DNA from: Lentimicrobiaceae bacterium
GTDB taxonomy: Bacteria; Bacteroidota; Bacteroidia; Bacteroidales; WCHB1-69
Length of the DNA stretch: 6,690 nucleotides
Direction of reading: 5' to 3'
NCBI GenBank assembly: GCA_009776395.1
Contig: WRNX01000068.1
Coordinates: 1 to 6,690 of the forward strand
Below the pieces are notes generated by a model. It searched no databases. It saw only the letters and a program-made list of their open reading frames with translations, and was not told the origin of the DNA. Position 1 is the stretch's first letter; every line of letters starts with the position of its first letter. This document shows positions 1-6,591 of the stretch, in pieces. The translations under genes were made by a program, and so were the position numbers.

Positions 1-112
1 CCTTACCTCGCGTTGACAGATTTTGTGTATTTTCGTTGCCGTTGCTCGCGTTGATAAAGTGTTGGAATGCAGCAACTTCGGCAATATGCCGCAGGTCGTT
101 ATACGCCATAAC
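1..112 (+). repeat. Right part of a dispersed repeat (attC-like or MITE-like), cut by window edge
   Basis: This stretch aligns with 3921-4023, the right part of a second copy, in the same orientation. Shared blocks are TTACC (3-7), a GTTGA/AGA block (12-20), TATTTTCG (28-35), GTTGCTCG (41-48) and an exact 13-mer, GCCGCAGGTCGTT (88-100). Spacing differs by only a few bases. The right end reads CGTTATACGC, the exact reverse complement of the left end of the other copy (GCGTATAACG), so the element has inverted termini. GTTAT (98-102) and ATAAC (108-112) form a small inverted repeat at the boundary. The left part lies outside the window. No coding potential is seen. Whether it is an integron attC site, a MITE or another repeat class is inference. 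Confidence 0.7.
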
Positions 113-141
113 AATACGGTATTATCCTGATATTGAAATGC

Positions 142-184
142 TTCCCACTTAAAAAATGATATGCGAATCGTGGCATCGTGGGAA
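142..184 (-). terminator. Nested inverted repeat just after the toxin gene, possible 3' hairpin
   Basis: TTCCCAC (142-148) and GTGGGAA (178-184) are perfect 7-bp arms. Between them ATGC (161-164) and GCAT (173-176) can form an inner stem. It starts six bases beyond the toxin stop codon. No T-run follows the outer stem on the minus strand, so it is not a canonical intrinsic terminator. It may be an mRNA-end structure or chance. Confidence 0.3.
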
Positions 185-189
185 AAAAT

Positions 190-600
190 CTAATAAATTT
201 GTAAATACTCTTTAAACGCCGGTAAGGTGGTAACTTTTAATGTTTCGCTTCCTGCCGAAGTGGATAACACTTTTTTGTCGCCGGAAACTAAATATTTGGC
301 ATTGCCTTGAAGGGCAAGGTCGAAAAGAAAATTATCTTTGGGATCAGGACAAGCGGTAAATTTGGGAATGGTGTAGCAAAATTCCGAAATATCCAAAAAC
401 ATATCTATGAACTCGTCTAAATCAACGTCATACTTATCGAACTTTTTGCGGGATAAAACTTCCTTTATTTCAGCTATTAAAGGTAAAGAACGCAAAAAAA
501 CTACATCGTGGCTAATGGCTGTTTTTGCCAAGTCGTAAAACCTGCCGGTAATAGCGTGACTAACTAAAACATTGGTGTCAAATACCGTTCTACTTTCCAT
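190..600 (-). CDS. PIN-domain RNase, toxin of a type II toxin-antitoxin pair
   Basis: The 136-residue protein has the layout of the small PIN-family toxins (putative toxin-antitoxin system toxin component, PIN family, COG1569-like). These are metal-dependent ribonucleases that cleave cellular RNA when freed from their antitoxin. Visible acidic positions are D8 in VFDTN near the start, E44 in LIAEIKEVL, D86/D89 in CPDPKDN with D94 just after, and D108 in SGDKKVL, matching the usual spread of PIN metal ligands. The length is normal for the family and the frame is intact. The ATG at 600 lies inside the end of the upstream antitoxin gene (11-base overlap), which points to translational coupling and one operon. 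The RNA target cannot be told from sequence. Family assignment is firm; toxicity is inferred from family and context. Confidence 0.9.
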   Translation of the reverse strand: MESRTVFDTNVLVSHAITGRFYDLAKTAISHDVVFLRSLPLIAEIKEVLSRKKFDKYDVDLDEFIDMFLDISEFCYTIPKFTACPDPKDNFLFDLALQGNAKYLVSGDKKVLSTSAGSETLKVTTLPAFKEYLQIY

Positions 601-835
601 TGCGATAGTCTCTAACCTCTTGCACTATTTCTTCCATTGTCATTTGAGGTGCATTTTTATTCACAGACATATCAAACTTTTTAGCCCTGTCTAATATTTT
701 CTGTGCTCTTTGAGCCTTATTTTGTTGTGCAATGCTCATGCCAAAAGACTTTACACCGGGCATTGCTGCAATTACGCCAAACATACCGTTTACGGTTTGG
801 TTGTTTTCATCGTATTCAAATATTATTGTTGCCAT
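590..835 (-). CDS. Cognate antitoxin candidate upstream of the PIN toxin
   Basis: An 81-residue protein beginning MATIIFEYDENNQ. It sits directly upstream of and overlaps the PIN toxin gene, the usual order for type II modules, so its likely job is to bind and block the toxin and perhaps repress the operon. A basic, Q/K/R-rich middle (about 36-53) is followed by a C-terminal segment MTMEEIVQEVRDYRNGK, which looks like the amphipathic toxin-binding helix common in such antitoxins. I see no clear ribbon-helix-helix, AbrB or HTH signature, so DNA binding is open. I chose the ATG at 835: an in-frame start at 898 would add 21 hydrophobic/Cys-containing residues unlike an antitoxin and would place a good promoter match (858-865) inside the gene. 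Confidence 0.75.
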   Translation of the reverse strand: MATIIFEYDENNQTVNGMFGVIAAMPGVKSFGMSIAQQNKAQRAQKILDRAKKFDMSVNKNAPQMTMEEIVQEVRDYRNGK

Positions 836-857
836 AATCGTATTTTTATTACATCGG

Positions 858-884
858 CAAAAATAAGATAAAAACAAAAACAAA
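858..884 (-). promoter_or_regulatory. Promoter of the toxin-antitoxin operon
   Basis: On the minus strand TATTTTTG (865-858) matches the Bacteroidota -7 element TAnnTTTG and lies 22 bases before the antitoxin ATG. A TTTG (884-881) lies upstream with a 15-base gap, shorter than the usual 19 or so, so the -33 element is uncertain. Confidence 0.45.
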
Positions 885-912
885 CCATTCAAGAACACGA
901 AATTATAATCTA

Positions 913-945
913 TTTGTTACTGATACTATAATTATCATATTTTTG
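913..945 (+). promoter_or_regulatory. Promoter of the T9SS beta-helix gene
   Basis: TTTG (913-916), a 21-base gap and TATTTTTG (938-945) fit the Bacteroidota -33/-7 pattern. Transcription would start near 950, about 25 bases before the ATG at 976. It faces away from the toxin-antitoxin promoter, so both sit in one divergent intergenic region. Confidence 0.55.
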
Positions 946-975
946 CTGGCGCAAAAATTCTTAAAAAGCATAATT

Positions 976-3726
976 ATGAAACGTTTTTTTATAAAAAAAT
1001 CAATTTTCTTACTTCTGTTGTTGGTATTAACCCACTCGCTTTTTGCTACAAAATATTTTGTACGCCCCACCGGTAGCAGTTCCAATAACGGATTAAGTTG
1101 GGTAACGGCAAAAGCAAATCTTGGTCAAGTGCTTTCACTTGCGGGAAATGGAGATACCATATTTGTGGCTGTTGGAACCTATACAGGAACTGTAATGCTT
1201 ACTTCTTCAAATAGTGGAGTTTCTATTTATGGAGGATTTACAGGAATAGAAACCTCGCTAAGTGAACGCCCTGCTATGGATTACGGAGTAACCGAGTATG
1301 GACAATCTTCTGTAATTATTGGCGTTAATGGCGGCTATGGTGGAAGTAATGCGGCTGTATATATGAATCAGCCTTTTACAAACCTTGTTACTTTTGATGG
1401 TTTTAGCTTGCAAGCAAATGCACAAGGTGCATCAAGTAATGCAGGGACGCTTATTTGCGGAAGCAATACAAAAATACACAACTGTTCAATTACAGGAGCA
1501 TATTTGCACGGTATATCCATCTATCGTGACAATACTACTATTACAAATTGTAATATTGAAAATTGCAAGATAAACAATAATGGATATAGAACGAGTAGCA
1601 GTACCCATGGTGGAGGTGTTTATATTTACAATGCAACTGCAACTTTAACTGATTGTATTATTGATGGAAATGGTTCACAAACGGGAGGTGGAGTATATTG
1701 TGAAAGTAGTAATGCGACTTTTATTGATTGTTCAATAATTAACAATGAAGGATATTATACAGGCGGTATTGATAATGCTTCTGTTCTTAAGTTAACTAAT
1801 TGTTTCGTGATGAATAATAATGCTTGGCATGGTGTAAATACCGGTAGTTGTGTTGGAGGAATATGGACTTCCGGTACCACAACAATAAAAAATTGCATTA
1901 TAGCTAATAATACAGCCACCAATACGCACACTTCAGGATATTATACTGCTGGAGGAGTATATTTTTCAGGAACAAGTACTGCAAAGGAGATAGTAAACTC
2001 AAGTATTGTTAATAATTTAGCAATAACAAACTATACGACTAATGTTGCCGGTGGAATAGTTTGCAACAATAACACTTATTTAACAGACTGTTTAGTATGG
2101 GGTAATAAAAAAGGCACTTCATTTTCGCAACTTTACGGTACAACGGGTGCAACAAATTATTCTGCAATACAGGGTGTTTCACAAACCGGCATTGGCAACA
2201 TTAATTTATCCGTTGACAATACAGGAAGTCAAAGCGGTATTTTCTATCCATTCTTTGATACACCTACTCTTTTTGCAGGTAGTGGCGCTACAGCAGAAGA
2301 AAATTTGCAAATAATGCAAGCCAACTGGAGATTAACACAAGGCTCGGCATGTATCAATACCGGCATTCCCAATGCTTCGGGCTTAGGACTCCCTGAAACC
2401 GATATTTACGGTGCACCGCGTATTTTTGGAGGCAGAATAGATGTTGGAGCCGCCGAATACGCCTATATGCCCCAAACAATAGAATGGAATCAGACATTAA
2501 ACTTTTCCATTCAAGAAGGCAGCGTACCACTGACGGCAACCGCTACCAGTGGTTTACTGGTAACCTACACATCAAGTAATCCTGATGTGGCGACCATTAA
2601 CGGCAATATCTTAATCTTACATTCCGTTGGCGTGGCTACTATTACTGCATCGCAAGAGGGAAATATACTCTACGAGCCTGCACCTGATGTGAGTAAACCA
2701 CTTTCTGTAAGTAACCTTATGAATCAGACTATTATTTGGAATCAAGAGTTGGAAGCACTAATGGGCGATGACCCGATTACGCTAACGGCAACGGCTACCA
2801 GCGGCTTGACTGTGAGCTACATCTCTGATAACACAAGTATTGCCATCGTTACCGGAAACACATTGTACATTATAGGCGCGGGAACGGCTACCATTACTGC
2901 CAAACAAGCCGGAAACGCGAATTATAATCCTGCTCCCGATGTGAGTAAACTGCTTACAGTAAGCAAACAAGAACAAGTAATCATTTGGAATCAAGAATTG
3001 GAGTTTCTTATGGAAGATGAGCCTGTTACGCTCAATGCCATTTCTACTTCAGGGTTACCGGTAACGTACATATCAAGCAACTTGAGTGTAGCGATAATCA
3101 ACGGCAATATTCTTACCATTATGGGCACGGGAACGGCGACCATTACTGCCAAACAAGTAGGAAACGGAACTTACAATCCCGCTTCCGATGTTATTAAACC
3201 GCTTACAGTAAACAAACGCGACCAAGCCATTATTTGGAATCAAGAACTTAACGTTTTAGAAACGGACCCACCCATTATCTTAACAGCTTACTCTACATCC
3301 GGTCTTTCGATAACTTACACCTCAAGTAATTTAGCCATAGCTACCATATCGGGTAACATTTTGACCATACACGGAAAAGGGACAGCAATAATTACCGCGA
3401 AACAAGGCGGTAACGGCGCATATAACCCAGCCTTCGATATTGAGAAAGTTTTGTTTGTAGATGGCGTGGGCATTGGAGAATTTGAGACATCTGCCAAAAT
3501 CCAAATTTATCCAAATCCTACAACAAGAGAATTACGAGTAGAAAGTGAAGATTTGATAATTAACGATGTGGAAATATTTGACGTTTTCGGCAGAAAATTA
3601 TTGTTCATTGAGTTTCAAATATCTTCTGAAACTATGATAGATATTTCACACTTACCGAATGGCGTTTATTTTTTGAAAATATACACCGAAGTAGGACAGG
3701 TGATTAGAAAAGTGTTAAAAGAGTAG
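976..3726 (+). CDS. Secreted T9SS cargo: beta-helix plus four Ig-like repeats plus sorting domain
   Basis: A 916-residue protein. Residues 1-24 form a signal peptide (MKRFFIKKS, a Leu-rich core, likely cut after LFA). Residues of about 25-498 are a parallel beta-helix with recurring coils such as GGGVYIYNATATLTDCIIDGN-type units (positions about 205-330), recalling polymorphic outer-membrane repeats, and ending in the motif DVGAAEY. Four Ig-like repeats follow, starting at Q500, Q584, Q667 and Q750, each opening Q-x-I-x-WNQ and carrying an x-GTATITAKQ-type strand. The C-terminus from residue 841 (KIQIYPNPTTREL, later LPNGVYFLKI) is a type A T9SS sorting domain, so the protein crosses the outer membrane by T9SS and is probably surface-anchored or released. 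No polysaccharide-lyase active site was recognised; an adhesin or glycan-binding role is inference. The ATG at 976 starts the signal peptide; an in-frame TTG at 943 overlaps the promoter and is rejected. No Shine-Dalgarno is evident, as is common in this phylum. Confidence 0.92.
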   Translation: MKRFFIKKSIFLLLLLVLTHSLFATKYFVRPTGSSSNNGLSWVTAKANLGQVLSLAGNGDTIFVAVGTYTGTVMLTSSNSGVSIYGGFTGIETSLSERPAMDYGVTEYGQSSVIIGVNGGYGGSNAAVYMNQPFTNLVTFDGFSLQANAQGASSNAGTLICGSNTKIHNCSITGAYLHGISIYRDNTTITNCNIENCKINNNGYRTSSSTHGGGVYIYNATATLTDCIIDGNGSQTGGGVYCESSNATFIDCSIINNEGYYTGGIDNASVLKLTNCFVMNNNAWHGVNTGSCVGGIWTSGTTTIKNCIIANNTATNTHTSGYYTAGGVYFSGTSTAKEIVNSSIVNNLAITNYTTNVAGGIVCNNNTYLTDCLVWGNKKGTSFSQLYGTTGATNYSAIQGVSQTGIGNINLSVDNTGSQSGIFYPFFDTPTLFAGSGATAEENLQIMQANWRLTQGSACINTGIPNASGLGLPETDIYGAPRIFGGRIDVGAAEYAYMPQTIEWNQTLNFSIQEGSVPLTATATSGLLVTYTSSNPDVATINGNILILHSVGVATITASQEGNILYEPAPDVSKPLSVSNLMNQTIIWNQELEALMGDDPITLTATATSGLTVSYISDNTSIAIVTGNTLYIIGAGTATITAKQAGNANYNPAPDVSKLLTVSKQEQVIIWNQELEFLMEDEPVTLNAISTSGLPVTYISSNLSVAIINGNILTIMGTGTATITAKQVGNGTYNPASDVIKPLTVNKRDQAIIWNQELNVLETDPPIILTAYSTSGLSITYTSSNLAIATISGNILTIHGKGTAIITAKQGGNGAYNPAFDIEKVLFVDGVGIGEFETSAKIQIYPNPTTRELRVESEDLIINDVEIFDVFGRKLLFIEFQISSETMIDISHLPNGVYFLKIYTEVGQVIRKVLKE
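2473..3468 (+). repeat. Four tandem Ig-like repeat units inside the T9SS gene
   Basis: Units begin at 2473, 2725, 2974 and 3223, giving periods of 252, 249 and 249 bases. Each opens with a codon block for Q-x-I-x-WNQ and carries TSGL, a T/S-Y-x-S strand and GxGTAxITAKQ (less exact in the first unit). Similarity is clear in protein and partial in DNA, so the copies are old or under codon drift rather than a recent expansion. Confidence 0.8.
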
Positions 3727-3740
3727 AGAGGAGTGCCCAC

Positions 3741-3775
3741 CCTCCGCCCAAGAATGGAGGCCGTCATTCTTTTAG
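3741..3775 (+). terminator. Hairpin(s) just after the T9SS gene, possible weak terminator
   Basis: AAGAATG (3750-3756) and CATTCTT (3765-3771) form a perfect 7-bp stem with an 8-base loop, followed by a short T-rich stretch. An overlapping alternative stem, CCTCC (3741-3745) with GGAGG (3756-3760), shares G3756. The first stem is AT-rich, so termination would be weak. Confidence 0.4.
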
Positions 3776-3826
3776 TTTTGATTTTCTTTTTTCGTGAAAA
3801 TTCATTCTGATTTTGACAGGACACAC

Positions 3827-3844
3827 AACGGCTAACGCCGTTTT
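3827..3844 (+). terminator. Intrinsic terminator candidate for the T9SS gene
   Basis: AACGGC (3827-3832), loop TAAC, GCCGTT (3837-3842) gives a perfect 6-bp GC-rich stem running into TTTT and, three bases on, a second TTTT. It lies about 100 bases after the stop codon. The T-run is short, so efficiency is uncertain. Confidence 0.5.
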
Positions 3845-3887
3845 GGGTTTTCATCGTAAACAGGAAAGGTTCGTGGGAAGGCAGCTA

Positions 3888-4023
3888 CAGCGTATAACGG
3901 GCGGTTTCGCAAGATGGCGGCATTACCGTCGTTTGAAAGAAATTACTATTTTCGCGGCGGTTGCTCGTAGGGAAGGGAAATGAGACGCCGCCACCTCGCG
4001 AAGCCGCAGGTCGTTGCATGCAA
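3888..4023 (+). repeat. Complete copy of the dispersed repeat (attC-like or MITE-like)
   Basis: Second and complete copy of the element at the window start. The ends are nested inverted repeats: AACG (3896-3899) with CGTT (4012-4015), then after unequal spacers CGGTTTCGC (3902-3910) with GCGAAGCCG (3998-4006, one G-T wobble), then GGCGGC (3916-3921) with GCCGCC (3987-3992). The centre (3922-3986) is variable but shares TTACC, TATTTTCG and GTTGCTCG with the first copy. The right boundary contains the 10-bp palindrome TTGCATGCAA (4014-4023). The layout of outer AAC/GTT arms, unpaired spacer, inner arms and variable centre, about 125 bases long, is that of an integron attC site; a MITE with inverted ends is the main alternative. 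No ORF here looks real. Confidence 0.75.
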
Positions 4024-4198
4024 TGGCGGATAAAAACTTACATAACAGTAAATTATAGTGAAATTGAGACGATATTTCCGTCTAATTTCTTCCGATTTTT
4101 TGTATTTGCAACTGCTAAAATGCAGAGGCAAGACCTGTAAAGCCATAAGAGCAGGACAAAATTAGAAGTTGCGCCCGCCACGTATAAGGGATTTTGAA
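4024..4198. other. Leader region of the WG-repeat gene, no clear promoter
   Basis: This is the rest of the 472-base gap after the T9SS gene. A small hairpin AGACG (4067-4071) / CGTCT (4079-4083) is present. TGTATTTG (4101-4108) is one base off the TAnnTTTG -7 element but has no TTTG at the right distance upstream. AAGGGA (4186-4191), seven bases before the ATG at 4199, may act as a ribosome binding site. No convincing gene is seen on either strand. Confidence 0.4.
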
Positions 4199-5680
4199 AT
4201 GAAAAAAAGTTTTATATTCTCTGCATTGTTAACCGCACTATATATAATAATGACAACTACCGCTTTCTCTCAGGAGTTAGAAAAAATAAAAATTAGAGGC
4301 AAATGGGGATATGTCGCCAAATTATCACATGAGACTGTAATTTCTTGTAAGTATGAAGAAGCGAAAGATTTTTCTGAGGGGTTGGCAGCTGTGCTATTAA
4401 GTGATAATTATTCGAGCAATTATTCTTGGGGTTTTATTGATAAAACCGGAAAAGAAGTTATTCCATTTACTTTTCAACTGGCAGAGAGTTTCTCTGAAGG
4501 TTTGGCAGCCGTAAAACGCAATGGAAAGTGGGGTTTTATAAATAAGGCAGGAAAAGAAATTACCGCATTTAATTTTCAACGGGTTGGAAATTTTTCTGAA
4601 GGTTTGGCAGCCGTGAAACGCAATGGGAAGTGGGGTTTTATAGATAAAACAGGTGAAGAGGTTATTCCTTTAAATTTTCAAATGGCTGAAAATTTCTCTG
4701 AAGGCGTGGCAGCAGTGAAAAGTAATGATTATTGGGGCTTTATTGATAATGTAGGTAATGAGGTTCTTCCTTTTAGATACAGTGAAATTGTTAATTATTC
4801 AGATGCAAGAGAAGAACTAGAACGAGAACTCGCATTGGAACGCGAAAGATTGGATGCGCAAGAGCGTGAAAAACTCGCATTAGAGCAGGAAAGATTGGAT
4901 GTGCAAGAGCGTGAAAAACTCGCATTAGAACGCGAAAGAATAGTTTATCAAACTACCGGTACTGTTACAACAAATGCTTATGATATAATCCTTCTGAAAG
5001 ACGGCAATGAAATCAAAGCAATCATAACTGAAATCACTCCGACTGAAATAAAATATAAAGCATTTGAAAATTCCAACGGACCTACGATAACGTTGTGGAA
5101 AAAAGATGTGTTTGTTATCAATTACGCAAATGGAACACGGGAGATTTTTAACACTACCACAGAAACAAGAATTTCACATTCTAAACGACAAAATGTTACA
5201 GATTGTGCTAAGAAAACTGCTTTTGGTTTGGATGTAGGAATTGGAGGCAACAGCAAATACAAAATATTTGCCCCAGCTTTGGGTATTCGTGTGATGCATC
5301 ATTTTAATCCTTATTTTGCAGTAGATTTCTTCAAAATAAATTGGTTAACCGATGTTCAGGTTTATGAAAGTTTCAATTCTTGGGCAATAAATCTACAAAT
5401 CATGCCCGGATTTCGCGCAAATTCGCCTACCTTTTTTAAATGTATGTCTGTATATTCTGCCTTTCGGTTAGGTTATGGTATGCAAGTTGCGAGCGGCTCT
5501 AATATTTCACTGTATCATAGCGTTACCGATTTTAAAGGTTTATGTATGGAAACAGAACTTGGCATAAACCTTACACCTACTTTTTTTGCAGGATTTGCAT
5601 ACAATTACCATAAACATTTTGGCATCCCTGCGGAAAGACACACATTTGCATTCCGTGTAGGCTTTAATTTTGGCAAATAG
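4199..5680 (+). CDS. WG-repeat / coiled-coil / outer-membrane beta-barrel fusion protein
   Basis: A 493-residue envelope protein. Residues 1-24 are a signal peptide (MKKSFIFSALL, likely cut near AFSQ). Five WG repeats follow, with WG at 36, 77, 111, 145 and 179 and linking FSEGLAAVK motifs; spacing is 41 then 34, 34, 34. Residues of about 203-248 are a charged coiled coil with 15-residue repeats (ERLDAQEREKLALEQ type). Residues of about 260-318 form a compact beta-rich segment (DIILLKDGNEIKAII, then DVFVINYANGTREIF) often seen in Bacteroidota envelope proteins. From about 341 alternating aromatic strands, ending FAFRVGFNFGK, look like a small outer-membrane beta-barrel. I infer a barrel anchor with WG repeats held in the periplasm or at the surface, probably for protein or cell-wall contact; the function is not known. 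The ATG at 4199 is chosen because it opens the signal peptide; an in-frame upstream start at 4169 adds MRPPRIRDFE and is unlikely. Confidence 0.88.
   Translation: MKKSFIFSALLTALYIIMTTTAFSQELEKIKIRGKWGYVAKLSHETVISCKYEEAKDFSEGLAAVLLSDNYSSNYSWGFIDKTGKEVIPFTFQLAESFSEGLAAVKRNGKWGFINKAGKEITAFNFQRVGNFSEGLAAVKRNGKWGFIDKTGEEVIPLNFQMAENFSEGVAAVKSNDYWGFIDNVGNEVLPFRYSEIVNYSDAREELERELALERERLDAQEREKLALEQERLDVQEREKLALERERIVYQTTGTVTTNAYDIILLKDGNEIKAIITEITPTEIKYKAFENSNGPTITLWKKDVFVINYANGTREIFNTTTETRISHSKRQNVTDCAKKTAFGLDVGIGGNSKYKIFAPALGIRVMHHFNPYFAVDFFKINWLTDVQVYESFNSWAINLQIMPGFRANSPTFFKCMSVYSAFRLGYGMQVASGSNISLYHSVTDFKGLCMETELGINLTPTFFAGFAYNYHKHFGIPAERHTFAFRVGFNFGK
4369..4796 (+). repeat. DNA-level tandem WG repeats
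   Basis: Three copies keep an exact 102-base period (for example CTGAAGG at 4494 and 4596, and CTGAAGGC at 4698). The first two are nearly identical over about 50 bases, which suggests recent duplication or gene conversion. A longer, more diverged unit precedes them from about 4369. Confidence 0.8.
4844..4943 (+). repeat. 45-bp tandem repeat encoding the coiled coil
   Basis: Units begin GAAAGA at 4844, 4889 and 4934, about 2.2 copies of 45 bases. The first two differ at only a few positions. Each encodes 15 residues of the charged helix, so copy-number change would lengthen or shorten the coil without shifting frame. Confidence 0.85.
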
Positions 5681-5853
5681 TCAAGAAAGGATTGAAAGTG
5701 TAATCGCGGTCGCTTTACTCACTCATTCTCCAAGAAAGTCATTAGGATTTGTTCGGGAAAGTTTGGAATATCGGAAAATTCATGATGTCAAAGAACTTTT
5801 TTAGTTGCGAAAATATAACTTTTCTTTAAAACCAACAAACTTTAAAAACTTAA
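5681..5853. other. Intergenic stretch with no recognised feature
   Basis: Non-coding on both strands as far as can be seen. No strong terminator follows the WG gene. A loose direct repeat (CAAGAAAG at 5682 and again near 5731) is too short to interpret. The next gene's promoter begins at its right end. Confidence 0.4.
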
Positions 5854-5884
5854 TTTGTTAGGGAATGAAAAAAAACTACTTTTG
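5854..5884 (+). promoter_or_regulatory. Promoter of the ORF6N gene
   Basis: TTTG (5854-5857), a 19-base gap and TACTTTTG (5877-5884) are an exact match to the Bacteroidota -33/-7 promoter. Transcription would start near 5890, leaving a leader of only about 10 bases before the ATG at 5901 and no room for a Shine-Dalgarno sequence. Confidence 0.65.
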
Positions 5885-5900
5885 CAGAAAATTTTGAAGT

Positions 5901-6476
5901 ATGGAGACAAGCATAGTAGTACCTAGCGGAAAACAAGAAAATGTTATTGAGATGTCAATTATTCAAAGCATACACGAAATACGGGGTGTGAAGGTGATGC
6001 TTGATTTTGATTTGGCAAAACGTTACGAAGTGGAAACAAAACGACTTAAAGAAGCTGTAAGAAGAAATATTGCGCGTTTTGAAGGCGATGATTTTATGTT
6101 TCAATTAACAAATCAGGAATTTAGTGACTTGAGGACGCAATTTGCGACCTCAAGTTGGGGCGGTATAAGATATCCTCCTTACGCTTTTACAGAATTAGGA
6201 GTAGCAATGTTAAGCAGTGTTTTAAATTCTGAAACAGCAATAGACGCAAATCGTAAAATCATGCGTGCCTTTGTTATGATTCGCCAATATGCTTTAAATT
6301 ACGCAGAACTTAACCAAAAAATTGAAAAATTTATACAGGAAACCAATGTAAAGTTCGAAAACAACGATGCGAAAACCAATGAGATTTTTGTGCTTCTCAA
6401 AGAATTATTAGAACATAAGAAGGAACTTGAAAAGCCGAGTAATCCGATAGGATTTAAAACAAGTGCAAATAGATAA
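5901..6476 (+). CDS. ORF6N-domain DNA-binding protein
   Basis: A 191-residue protein of the ORF6N family (related to the phage KilA-N/BRO group of putative DNA-binding domains), widespread on Bacteroidota chromosomes and mobile DNA. The domain covers about residues 18-110: IHEIRGVKVMLDFDLAKRY, then KRLKEAVRRNIARFEGDDFMFQLT, then SSWGGIRYPPYAFTELGVAML. The last block usually reads YAFTEQG, so L99 replaces the common Gln. Residues of about 132-178 are a helical, probably coiled-coil, tail for self-association, and the end NPIGFK is a family hallmark, so the protein is full length. It has its own promoter. The family is thought to act as phage-type regulators, but no target is known. M18 is a possible alternative start; ATG 5901 fits the promoter better. 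Confidence 0.88.
   Translation: METSIVVPSGKQENVIEMSIIQSIHEIRGVKVMLDFDLAKRYEVETKRLKEAVRRNIARFEGDDFMFQLTNQEFSDLRTQFATSSWGGIRYPPYAFTELGVAMLSSVLNSETAIDANRKIMRAFVMIRQYALNYAELNQKIEKFIQETNVKFENNDAKTNEIFVLLKELLEHKKELEKPSNPIGFKTSANR
6127..6155 (+). repeat. 29-bp near-perfect palindrome inside the ORF6N gene
   Basis: ACTTGAGG (6127-6134) and CCTCAAGT (6148-6155) are perfect arms, with CGCAA (6136-6140) and TTGCG (6142-6146) nested inside. Only A6135/A6147 and the central base break symmetry. It encodes residues 76-85, just before the conserved SSWGG block. It could be an operator or mRNA hairpin, or a by-product of the protein sequence. Confidence 0.7.
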
Positions 6477-6495
6477 AAAGGAATAGAAAAATTCC

Positions 6496-6589
6496 AGCCG
6501 TCGCTTTCCCATTTGGGCAATATCGTGTTTTCCAACACACTTGCCGACGCAAAACACCATATTGCCCAACACACAGCAAGCCAATGGCT
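6496..6589. repeat. Long inverted repeat (19-bp arms) after the ORF6N gene
   Basis: TTGGGCAATATCGTGTTTT (6513-6531) and AAAACACCATATTGCCCAA (6551-6569) are inverted with one mismatch and a 19-base loop. CCAACACAC occurs in the loop (6532-6540) and again at 6566-6574. The right edge holds AGCCA-A-TGGCT (6579-6589), and AGCC (6496-6499) can pair with GGCT (6586-6589). No T-run follows, so it is not a standard terminator; a palindromic dispersed repeat is more likely. Confidence 0.7.
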
Positions 6590-6591
6590 AC

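Noticed and set aside
113..123. AATAC-G-GTATT palindrome near the toxin gene end
   Set aside because: Too short and too far from the gene end to call a terminator or operator.
836..898. Longer antitoxin form starting at 898 on the minus strand
   Set aside because: The extra 21 residues are hydrophobic and atypical, and the region holds the likely promoter.
2782..2994. Minus-strand reading frames within the T9SS gene (also 2354-2539 and 3315-3497)
   Set aside because: All lie opposite an intact long gene with clear domains and show no features of their own.
3946..4146. 66-residue minus-strand reading frame in the gap before the WG gene
   Set aside because: It overlaps the dispersed repeat, has no recognisable domain and a composition unlike a real protein.
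4369..4943. Regular repeats as a possible CRISPR array
   Set aside because: The repeats are in-frame coding units of 102 and 45 bases with no unique spacers.
6299..6574. 91-residue minus-strand reading frame opposite the end of the ORF6N gene
   Set aside because: It is a shadow of the ORF6N coiled-coil region and runs through the inverted repeat; no family is recognised.
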